From contig JAIEBI010000031.1 in NCBI GenBank assembly GCA_029070965.1, positions 1-39,133 of the forward strand: DNA of 39,133 nucleotides, written 5' to 3'. Within the stretch, counting starts at the first letter, position 1, and every line of letters begins with the position of its first letter. Made by a program: the position numbers and the translations under genes. Below the pieces are notes generated by a model. The model made no database searches. It saw only the letters and a program-made list of their open reading frames with translations, and was not told where the DNA came from. This DNA is from Clostridiales bacterium. Its GTDB lineage: Bacteria > Bacillota > Clostridia > Christensenellales > Pumilibacteraceae. Below, in pieces: positions 33,647-39,133 of this stretch.

Positions 33647-33675
33647 AGTATATAACATACTTTAAAAAAAATCAA
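33647..33675 (-). promoter_or_regulatory. Promoter of the lysine-rich membrane protein gene
   Basis: On the minus strand TTGATT (complement of 33670-33675), a 17-bp spacer and TATACT (complement of 33647-33652). Confidence 0.55.
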
Positions 33676-33791
33676 GTACTTTTTTGGAAATACTTATATA
33701 AATTATCAATCATCATGAAGCAAAAGCAAATAGGAGTGGGCAAACGCGGCAAAAATAATTGATAAAAATTAAAAAAATATGCTCAAAACAA

Positions 33792-33820
33792 TTGAAATTA
33801 AAAACGTAATAATGTATAAT
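33792..33820 (+). promoter_or_regulatory. Promoter of cdaA
   Basis: TTGAAA at 33792-33797, a 17-bp spacer and TATAAT at 33815-33820, with AGGTG at 33827-33831 before the ATG at 33840. Confidence 0.7.
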
Positions 33821-33839
33821 TTAATTAGGTGCGTGTAAT

Positions 33840-34688
33840 ATGTGGTTTTTAACAAACATTTACGAAAAAATGGCGGCAAAGCCGTGGGCGTGCGCGATAG
33901 ATATTGTGCTTGCCGCTTTGCTCATTTACGGTATGATTGTTTTCCTCAAAAAGAACAACGCGGGTAGGTTGATACCCCTTGTGATTGTTTTTGTTGCGGC
34001 AAGCATAGTACTTTCGTCGGTAGAATATACTGCTTCACTCGTATTTGGGTGGATTATGCGGTATGGTATACTGATTGTAATTATCGTAATAGTGTTTGTA
34101 TTCCCCGCGGAAACAAAGCGCGGACTGCTTAAGCTCGCGTCGCCGCGCGACACGCACGAGCAGTACACCACCGCATACGACGTGTCGGACGAGGAGCTTC
34201 ACGCTGCTATTAACGACATTGTTCGCGCCGCGCAAAACATGTCCAAAAAGAATGTGGGCGCGCTCATAATAATTTCCACTCAAAACCTGCCCGAACATAT
34301 TATCGATTCGGGTACCAAGCTGGACGCGGTGTTGTCCTGCGCGTTGCTTGAAAGTATTTTCAACACCAAAGCGCCACTCCACGACGGAGCGGTGTTTGTG
34401 CGCGGCAACCGCATTGTGGCGGCAGGTTGCTTCCTTCCGCTTTCGCAGTCCAACGCGATAGACAAGGAGCTCGGCACGCGCCACCGCGCAGGCATAGGCG
34501 TAAGCGAAAACTACAACGTTCTTACCATAATCGTGTCGGAGGAAACGGGCGTTATTTCCATAGCACAGCATGGCGAGCTGACAAGGTATTTCGATTCGCA
34601 AATGCTCACGGACAAACTGGAACAAACCTACGGCTTGCAGGCTACGCCCGAATCCACGCGCAAGCACCACCGCCGCAAGGAGGGTTAA
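33840..34688 (+). CDS. cdaA: Diadenylate cyclase CdaA (DacA)
   Basis: A 282-residue membrane enzyme that joins two ATP into cyclic di-AMP, which controls potassium and osmolyte transport and wall balance. Three N-terminal membrane spans (about 18-36, 43-60, 68-90) are followed by the DAC domain at about 105-265. The active-site motifs DGA (182-184, in LHDGAVF) and RHR (214-216, in GTRHRAGIG) are intact. The C-terminus is basic (TRKHHRRKEG). In most Firmicutes the next genes are cdaR, which binds CdaA and tunes it, and glmM. Here only a tiny CdaR-like gene follows and then a terminator. Confidence 0.96.
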   Translation: MWFLTNIYEKMAAKPWACAIDIVLAALLIYGMIVFLKKNNAGRLIPLVIVFVAASIVLSSVEYTASLVFGWIMRYGILIVIIVIVFVFPAETKRGLLKLASPRDTHEQYTTAYDVSDEELHAAINDIVRAAQNMSKKNVGALIIISTQNLPEHIIDSGTKLDAVLSCALLESIFNTKAPLHDGAVFVRGNRIVAAGCFLPLSQSNAIDKELGTRHRAGIGVSENYNVLTIIVSEETGVISIAQHGELTRYFDSQMLTDKLEQTYGLQATPESTRKHHRRKEG

Positions 34689-34689
34689 T

Positions 34690-34836
34690 ATGAATAAGCA
34701 AAAACAAGAAAACACAAAAAAGCCCAACGGGTTTGTATCGTTGCTTAAAAAGATATTTGTTCACAACATCGGTTGGAAAATTTTGTCCATAGTTTCGGCG
34801 GCGGTTATTTGGGCGCTTGCCGCAGGGTTACTTTAA
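34690..34836 (+). CDS. 48-residue CdaR (YbbR)-like membrane stub
   Basis: A short gene beginning 1 bp after the cdaA stop, behind a perfect AAGGAGG (34677-34683) with 6-nt spacing. The sequence has a basic cytoplasmic start (MNKQKQENTKKPNG), then FVHNIGWKILSIVSAAVIWALAAGLL. That is the N-terminal membrane anchor seen in CdaR proteins, where the pattern is N..LKILSL..A..LW. A normal CdaR continues with several YbbR domains outside the cell. Here the frame stops after the span, and no YbbR coding sequence remains in the 143 bp before lysC. It may still bind the CdaA membrane domain; this is inference. Confidence 0.75.
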   Translation: MNKQKQENTKKPNGFVSLLKKIFVHNIGWKILSIVSAAVIWALAAGLL

Positions 34837-34872
34837 TTGCGTTTTGCAAAAGCAATATCGTAGTGATTGATT

Positions 34873-34896
34873 AGAGCGGCAGAAATGCCGCTTTTG
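34873..34896 (+). terminator. Intrinsic terminator of the cdaA operon
   Basis: AGCGGCA (34875-34881) pairs with TGCCGCT (34886-34892) around a GAAA loop, followed by TTTT. Confidence 0.8.
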
Positions 34897-34930
34897 TGTG
34901 CGGGATAACAATTGATAATCCGGCAAAAAG

Positions 34931-34950
34931 TATAACAAAAGTCTGTTATA
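34931..34950. promoter_or_regulatory. Inverted repeat before lysC, possible operator
   Basis: TATAACA (34931-34937) and TGTTATA (34944-34950) form a perfect inverted repeat with a 6-bp spacer, 30 bp before the aspartate kinase start. No standard promoter could be placed with certainty; the TATA-type boxes within the repeat may themselves be the -10 region. A regulator site is possible. Confidence 0.35.
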
Positions 34951-34979
34951 GTGAATATATTACATACGGAGTACGGTAG

Positions 34980-36290
34980 ATGAAGGCGGTTAAATTCGGC
35001 GGCACCTCAATGTCCACTGCGGACAGCATTTTGCGCGTCGCAAGTATTATCAAGCAAGATCGTGATAGGCGGTTTGTCGTAGTGTCCGCCCCGGGAAAGG
35101 CGAATGGATGCGACAAGGTTACCGATATGCTTATTGCGGTGAGCGAAGCGCGTCCTTGCGACCGCAACCTCAAGTTCGAGCTTGTTCGCAATCGCTTTAC
35201 TATGCTTTGCGACGGCGTGGGACTGCACGGTGCGTTGGACGTCGAGCTTGACGAGATACAGTCTAAAATTGCCGTCGCCGATTACTGTTACATACTGTCG
35301 CGCGGTGAGTACCTGTGTGCAAAACTGCTTGCAAAGGTGCTTGACTTTACGTTTATCGACGCGGCGGATTTGATAAAGTTCAACGGAAATACGTACGATG
35401 ACGAGCGCACGATAGAGGTGTGTCGCGCGGGGCTTAAAGGCAAGCTCGACGTTGTTGTGTCCGGATTTTACGGTAGCGACGAAGAGGGCAATATCGTAAC
35501 GTTTACGCGCGGCGGTTCGGACGTATCGGGCGCAATAGTGGCACGAGCGGTAAACGCCGACGTGTATGAAAACTTTACCGACGTTGACGGGTTTATGACA
35601 TGCGATCCTCGCATTGTGCCGCATGCGTCGGTTATAGACATGCTTACGTACAGGGAGTTGCGCGAGCTTTCGTATATGGGCGCAAACGTATTGCATCCCG
35701 AATCTATTTTTCCCGTACAAAAGGCTAACATTCCCATACATATACTGAATACGTTCAACGAAAACGCATTGGGGACAAAAATCGTACCGACGGAGGCGTT
35801 TTTGGCGGGTAAGCACAGTCGCAAAAACAATATGCCGATTACCGCGATAGCGGGCAGGCAGCACTTTTTTTCGTTGCACATAGACAAGTCTATGATGAAC
35901 GCGGAAATAGGCTTTGTGCGGCGTGTGCTCAGCTGTTTCGAGCGTTACGACATATCGGTAGAGCATATACCAAGTGGCATCGATTCTATGACGGTTGTGT
36001 TTTCGGCTGTGGATACGCCGACGTGCAACGCGCTTATCGAGGCGGTAAAAAATGAGGTCAATCCCGACCATATCTCGCTTACAACCGACATTGCGTTGAT
36101 AGCGATAGTGGGCCACGGCATGAAATCTCGACCGGGGACGGCGGCGCGCGCAATAAACAGGCTGTCGCACGCAAATATAAATTTGCGTATGCTCGACATG
36201 GGCGCGTCGGAAATAAACCTTATCTTGGGCGTATCGGATAGCGATTTCGAGCGCGCACTCGTTGCGCTCAACGGTGAATTCGAAGTATAG
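34980..36290 (+). CDS. lysC: Aspartate kinase
   Basis: A 436-residue kinase that phosphorylates aspartate, the first step to lysine, threonine, methionine and diaminopimelate (the last used in the wall and for dipicolinate in spores). The N-terminal KFGGTSMS (residues 5-12) and the TRGGSDVSGAIVA segment bind ATP and aspartate. Two ACT domains follow from about residue 295 (the DISVEHIPSGIDSMTVVF and NINLRMLDMGASEINLILGV segments), the usual place of feedback control. The start ATG has CGGAG 9 nt upstream. It stands alone between the cdaA terminator and the rplU promoter; no lysine riboswitch fits in the 83-bp gap after that terminator. Confidence 0.95.
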   Translation: MKAVKFGGTSMSTADSILRVASIIKQDRDRRFVVVSAPGKANGCDKVTDMLIAVSEARPCDRNLKFELVRNRFTMLCDGVGLHGALDVELDEIQSKIAVADYCYILSRGEYLCAKLLAKVLDFTFIDAADLIKFNGNTYDDERTIEVCRAGLKGKLDVVVSGFYGSDEEGNIVTFTRGGSDVSGAIVARAVNADVYENFTDVDGFMTCDPRIVPHASVIDMLTYRELRELSYMGANVLHPESIFPVQKANIPIHILNTFNENALGTKIVPTEAFLAGKHSRKNNMPITAIAGRQHFFSLHIDKSMMNAEIGFVRRVLSCFERYDISVEHIPSGIDSMTVVFSAVDTPTCNALIEAVKNEVNPDHISLTTDIALIAIVGHGMKSRPGTAARAINRLSHANINLRMLDMGASEINLILGVSDSDFERALVALNGEFEV

Positions 36291-36360
36291 TTTGTGGATT
36301 TTTCTAAAAGTAATCTGTAAAAAATATATATGTGAACATATCGGACAGGCTCTAATTTGC

Positions 36361-36390
36361 TTGACAATGAGTATTGACTTGTGTTATTAT
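36361..36390 (+). promoter_or_regulatory. Promoter of rplU-prp-rpmA
   Basis: TTGACA at 36361-36366, an 18-bp spacer and TATTAT at 36385-36390. The transcript begins just before the L21 leader. Confidence 0.75.
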
Positions 36391-36467
36391 TTTATGGAAC
36401 CGCACGAAAAGGGTTTTTAATTCGGCTTGTCCGAAACCCCGACGGCGAATACTAAACGGAGGTTAGG
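36391..36467 (+). ncRNA. L21 leader (ribosomal protein leader)
   Basis: The untranslated leader of rplU carries the conserved end of the Firmicute L21 leader, seen here as CCCCGACGGCGAATACTAAA followed by the GGAGG ribosome site (36458-36462), and the earlier ACCGCACGAAAAGGGTTTTT segment. The family is thought to let ribosomal proteins adjust their own operon. The call is from memory of the motif, not a covariance search. Confidence 0.75.
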
Positions 36468-36469
36468 CT

Positions 36470-36772
36470 ATGTTTGCAATTATCGAGACGGGCGGAAAGC
36501 AGTACCGCGTGTGCGTCGGTGACGTTCTTGACGTAGAGCGTTTGGACGTAGAAGAGGGCGCTACCGTCGACCTTAAAGCTCTTTTGACGGGCGAGGGTGA
36601 AAATATCACCGTCGGTACGGAAGCGGAGGGCAAGACGGTAAAGGCTACCGTCGTGCGCCAGCTCAGAGCGCCCAAGGTCATCGTGTTCAAGTACAAAGCG
36701 AAAAAGAACGTGCGCAAAAAGCAGGGTCATCGCCAGTACTATACGCGCATAAAAATCGACGCTATCGTATGA
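36470..36772 (+). CDS. rplU: 50S ribosomal protein L21
   Basis: A 100-residue large-subunit protein. The start MFAIIETGGKQYRV and the basic end KKNVRKKQGHRQYYTRIKI are family hallmarks. It is the first gene of the rplU-prp-rpmA operon and overlaps prp by 4 bp (ATGA). Confidence 0.97.
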   Translation: MFAIIETGGKQYRVCVGDVLDVERLDVEEGATVDLKALLTGEGENITVGTEAEGKTVKATVVRQLRAPKVIVFKYKAKKNVRKKQGHRQYYTRIKIDAIV

Positions 36773-37071
36773 TAACGGTCAAGCTGTTCGGCAAGAACGG
36801 CAAAGTTACGTGCGTAAGATCGTCAGGGCACAGCGGGCTTAGCGAAAGCGGCAGCGACATACTGTGCGCGGCGGTATCGACGCTTGTTCAAACGGCGTAC
36901 CTTGCAATATCGGATATATACGGCGATGTCGGTTACAAAAAGGGCGACGGACTGTTTGAGTTCAATGTTCCCGAAGGCCACGACGCCGAGGTTATAATCC
37001 GAGCAATGTGCTTGGGACTACAAGACTTATCGAGCGGGTATCCGCAAAATCTCAAATTGGAGGAAGCATAA
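36769..37071 (+). CDS. prp: Ribosomal-processing cysteine protease Prp
   Basis: A 100-residue cysteine protease (formerly YsxB) that removes the N-terminal extension of L27. The catalytic pair is H21 ([11 protein letters not shown]) and C33 (DILCAAVS), matching the H22/C34 positions of the Staphylococcus enzyme. It lies between rplU and rpmA, the fixed Firmicute order, and overlaps rplU. Confidence 0.94.
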   Translation: MITVKLFGKNGKVTCVRSSGHSGLSESGSDILCAAVSTLVQTAYLAISDIYGDVGYKKGDGLFEFNVPEGHDAEVIIRAMCLGLQDLSSGYPQNLKLEEA

Positions 37072-37072
37072 A

Positions 37073-37357
37073 ATGTTTATAGATATTCAGTTGTTCGCTC
37101 ACAAAAAGGGCGGCGGTTCGACTAAAAACGGCAGAGACAGTAACGCGCAGCGCCTCGGCGTAAAGCGTTCGGACGGTCAGTTCGTGCTTGCCGGCAATAT
37201 CCTTATTCGTCAGCGCGGCACCAAGGTTCATCCCGGTGAGAACGTCGGTCGCGGCGGCGACGACACTTTGTTCGCGCTTGTCGACGGCAAAGTCAAGTTC
37301 GAAAATAAGGGTAACCGCAAGCAGGTGAGCGTTTATCCCGTAGCTGCGGCTGAGTAA
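37073..37357 (+). CDS. rpmA: 50S ribosomal protein L27 with cleavable extension
   Basis: A 94-residue large-subunit protein near the peptidyl-transferase centre. The N-terminus [15 protein letters not shown] carries the Prp recognition motif with the expected cut after F8, so the mature chain begins AHKKGGG. The core [21 protein letters not shown] is typical. It begins 1 bp after the prp stop with GGAGG upstream, and ends before a terminator. Confidence 0.97.
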   Translation: MFIDIQLFAHKKGGGSTKNGRDSNAQRLGVKRSDGQFVLAGNILIRQRGTKVHPGENVGRGGDDTLFALVDGKVKFENKGNRKQVSVYPVAAAE

Positions 37358-37402
37358 TGTTTGCCGCGCAAACCAATAGTAATATTTAAATTCAACTATG
37401 TC

Positions 37403-37429
37403 AAAGGGGGCAGCTAAAAGCCCCTTTTT
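37403..37429 (+). terminator. Intrinsic terminator after rpmA
   Basis: AAAGGGG (37403-37409) pairs with CCCCTTT (37421-37427) around an 11-nt loop, followed by T residues. Confidence 0.8.
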
Positions 37430-37474
37430 AAATATAACACGACAAGTATATATCCCCAACAAGGTGGTTTGTTT

Positions 37475-38281
37475 ATGTATAGAACCGAAGCAAACAGAAT
37501 AATAGTGGACGGTGCCGATATAGACGTCAAAGCCACAATCGAATGCGGTCAGTTTTTTCGCTACGAAAAAACCGCCGACGGATATACAATCAAGTCCGGT
37601 CCGTATTCTTGCAACGTTTGTTCGCTCGGTGACGAAGTCATAATTGATACAGCTGCCGTGGATTACTTTGTCAACTTCTTTAATCTCGATCGTGACGTTC
37701 TCCGAGCCAAACGCGAGCTCAGTCGATTCCAAGAGCTTACTCCCGCGCTTGACTGCTGCGGCGCGCTCCGTATACTTCACCAGCCGTTATTCGAAACCAT
37801 TATATCGTTTATAATTTCGGCAAACAATAATATCCCGCGCATAAAAACCATTATAGGCAGGATTTGCGCGGAGTTCGGCGACGCGTTTCCCACGCCTCAG
37901 CAGCTTGCTGCCATCAACCGCCGCAAACTGGACGCTATGGGCTGTGGGTATAGATCTCAATACATATTGGACACGGCAAAGATTTGTGCGGAAACGGATT
38001 TGCTAAATCGGCTGTATGCCGCAAACACCGCAGACGCACAAAAAATGTTAAAAACTCTCCCCGGGGTTGGACAGAAGGTTGCCGATTGCGTAACGCTGTT
38101 TGCGCTCGGCAGGCTGGACGTTTTCCCCATAGATACGTGGATGTTCAAGACTCAGCGTATCGGAATGGAAACGGAGCTGCAAACGCGTACGCGGTTGATG
38201 GGGCGGTACGGCGCATATGCCGGCTACGTTCAGCAGCTGCTGTTTTACTATAACGCAATACTCAAAAAAGGTGTGGTGTAA
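37475..38281 (+). CDS. ogg: 8-oxoguanine DNA glycosylase (OGG1 type)
   Basis: A 268-residue glycosylase/lyase that removes oxidised guanine from DNA. The helix-hairpin-helix reads LPGVGQKVADCVTLFALG, with the catalytic Lys at K201 and the catalytic Asp at D220 (FPIDTW), the same pattern as GVGTKVADC and the VPVDVH region of human OGG1. The N-terminal beta domain is present. The start is the ATG at 37475 with AAGGTGG 7 nt upstream; an in-frame TTG at 37469 is too close to the ribosome site. Its stop overlaps the start of the NfeD-like gene (TAATG). Confidence 0.93.
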   Translation: MYRTEANRIIVDGADIDVKATIECGQFFRYEKTADGYTIKSGPYSCNVCSLGDEVIIDTAAVDYFVNFFNLDRDVLRAKRELSRFQELTPALDCCGALRILHQPLFETIISFIISANNNIPRIKTIIGRICAEFGDAFPTPQQLAAINRRKLDAMGCGYRSQYILDTAKICAETDLLNRLYAANTADAQKMLKTLPGVGQKVADCVTLFALGRLDVFPIDTWMFKTQRIGMETELQTRTRLMGRYGAYAGYVQQLLFYYNAILKKGVV

Positions 38282-38784
38282 TGTCGCTCGCTCAAAGCTT
38301 TGTCGCGCTGTTTTCTACAATGGATATGGTGTCGGTGTGCTTGTGGATAACCGGCTTTATATTGTTTTGCATAGAATTTTTCCAGCCTATGCACGGCGTG
38401 TCGTACGTGCTGGGCGTGTCGCTTATGGGCGGTGCATTTAGTGTCCGCATGGTATACGGCTCGGCGGGCGAGGCGTTTGTGTTTGTGCTGCTTACGGCGG
38501 TACTGCTTTTCGGCGTACACTGCGTGTCGCTTATTACACACAAGCGCGACTGGTTAAAGGTTGCGCGCATGGAAAAAGCGGGCGAGCGCTCGCGCAAGTA
38601 CAGCGGACTTATAGACAGCGTGGGCGTGGCGAATACTCCCATCGACTTGACGGGTAATGCTACCATAAACGACGTAAACCTTGTCGTGTGCAGCTTTACG
38701 CCAATTATGCAGGGCGAGCGTGTTAGGATAACCAAAATCACGCAGGACAAGATTGTAGTAGAACGGGTTGACGACGACGTTTAG
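38281..38784 (+). CDS. NfeD-like membrane protein (short form)
   Basis: 167 residues with two or three membrane spans (about 17-36, 40-60, 65-85) and a C-terminal OB-type domain of the NfeD family (SGLIDSVGVANTPIDLTGNATI..QGERVRITKI..DKIVVERV). It lacks the N-terminal protease domain of long NfeD proteins. NfeD usually works with a flotillin (FloA), which is often the next gene; here yqfC follows instead and no flotillin gene is in view. It is coupled to ogg by a 1-bp overlap. Confidence 0.8.
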   Translation: MSLAQSFVALFSTMDMVSVCLWITGFILFCIEFFQPMHGVSYVLGVSLMGGAFSVRMVYGSAGEAFVFVLLTAVLLFGVHCVSLITHKRDWLKVARMEKAGERSRKYSGLIDSVGVANTPIDLTGNATINDVNLVVCSFTPIMQGERVRITKITQDKIVVERVDDDV

Positions 38785-38832
38785 TAATACAAACGTTCTA
38801 CCGCGCCGACAAAAATCATAGTATAGAACACT

Positions 38833-39087
38833 ATGAGTTTTATCGAGCAAGCGGCAAAAATATTCAGTAACACACCGGAATACAAATTCCAAGCGGTAAT
38901 ATTCGGGCGCGACGCTTTTTACATAGAAGGCGCGCGCCCTATTAAAATTGACGAAAAAGAAATGATATTCAAAATCCCGTCGGGGCTGATTACAGTATCG
39001 GGCGAGCGGCTTACGGTAAAGGAGCTGTCCGACGACTGCGTTGCGATAGTAGGCAAAGTATGCTCGTACACGGTGACCGATTTATGA
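38833..39087 (+). CDS. yqfC: Sporulation protein YqfC (YabP family)
   Basis: An 84-residue small beta-rich protein of the YabP/YqfC family. The pattern EYKFQAVIFGRDAFYIEGARPIKIDEKEMIFKIPSGLITVSGERLTVKEL matches YqfC proteins, where strands alternate with the GxxxxxVEGxxxIxxyxxxxIxxxxxxgxlxIxGxxL layout. In Bacillus the gene is read by sigma-E. A CATAGTATA at 38817-38825 resembles a mother-cell -10 box, but that would leave almost no leader, and no Shine-Dalgarno is seen. Its stop overlaps the next start (ATGA). Confidence 0.82.
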   Translation: MSFIEQAAKIFSNTPEYKFQAVIFGRDAFYIEGARPIKIDEKEMIFKIPSGLITVSGERLTVKELSDDCVAIVGKVCSYTVTDL

Positions 39088-39133
39088 AAAACAAATCGGG
39101 AGTAAAACCGCAAAGCGCAGAAAAGGCGAGCAA
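39084..39133 (+). CDS. yqfD: Start of a gene in the yqfD position (partial)
   Basis: Only 16 codons are in the window (MKNKSGVKPQSAEKAS). The ATG overlaps the yqfC stop by 4 bp. The name is from order alone: yqfC is normally followed by yqfD, a sporulation protein. The visible residues are too few to test this. Confidence 0.45.
   Translation, partial: MKNKSGVKPQSAEKAS

Noticed and set aside
33715-33762. 15-codon frame MKQKQIGVGKRGKNN before cdaA
   Set aside because: Too short, no clear ribosome site, and upstream of the cdaA promoter; kept only as a note.
34897-34915. Stretch GGGATAACAATTG resembling half of the E. coli lac operator
   Set aside because: Only one half matches; no lac genes or LacI-type regulator are nearby, so chance is the better reading.
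1-39133. CRISPR array, insertion sequence, prophage, tRNA or rRNA
   Set aside because: No spaced direct repeats, transposase, phage module or tRNA cloverleaf was recognised; gene order and base use look like ordinary chromosome.

Overview
This window looks like a chromosomal segment of an endospore-forming, low-to-moderate GC Firmicute of the class Clostridia, probably an uncultured gut lineage. The lineage is inferred from gene content and order; no marker phylogeny was done. Supporting signs are the L21 leader followed by rplU-prp-rpmA with a Prp-cleavable L27 extension, a YqfC (YabP-family) sporulation gene, a CotF-type coat protein, a DUF421-DUF4363 pair, an EndoA-type MazF, CdaA, and strong AGGAGG-type ribosome sites. 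TGA is used as a stop. I see no tRNA, rRNA, CRISPR array, transposase, phage gene or rearrangement scar, and no gap longer than about 300 bases.

Layout. 1-2719 (minus): a cysE-cysS operon and a separate MarR-family regulator. 2964-12455 (plus): one giant gene for a membrane-anchored surface protein of about 3163 residues made of Ig-like modules and seven C-terminal InlB-type repeats, followed by a phosphoribosyltransferase. 13074-13996 (minus): two spore-coat-type genes. 14094-17468 (plus): recX, an S58/DmpA-type peptidase, acpS and the bifunctional NAD(P)HX repair gene in one tight operon. 17557-19023: a zinc-ribbon polytopic membrane protein. 19113-20295 (minus): an RHH antitoxin-MazF pair and a SecB-fold-like gene. 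20439-22579 (plus): a PfkB-family sugar kinase overlapping DNA polymerase IV. 22752-28944: uvrB, uvrA and a cytoplasmic leucine-rich-repeat protein. 28974-33109: DUF421/DUF4363, holA, a small polytopic membrane protein, and a lipoprotein with a degenerate M28 peptidase domain. 33164-33616 (minus): a lysine-rich single-span membrane protein. 33840-34836: cdaA followed by a 48-residue CdaR-like stub. 34980-36290: aspartate kinase. 36361-37357: the L21 leader and rplU-prp-rpmA. 37475 to the end: 8-oxoguanine glycosylase, an NfeD-like protein, yqfC and the first codons of a gene in the yqfD position.

Most genes are core metabolism, DNA repair (dinB, uvrAB, ogg, recX), replication, translation and sporulation. 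The most unusual items are the cdaA operon, in which CdaR is reduced to its membrane anchor behind a perfect Shine-Dalgarno; the giant surface protein with an in-frame 30-bp identical repeat; a probably leaderless GTG start of holA; a terminator-like hairpin whose loop carries the DUF421 start codon; the zinc-ligand-less M28 lipoprotein; and a SecB-like gene beside a MazF toxin pair. Several starts were set from ribosome sites, promoters and family alignments rather than from the longest frame: giant gene, recX, mazF, dinB, uvrA, DUF421, ogg and the sugar kinase.
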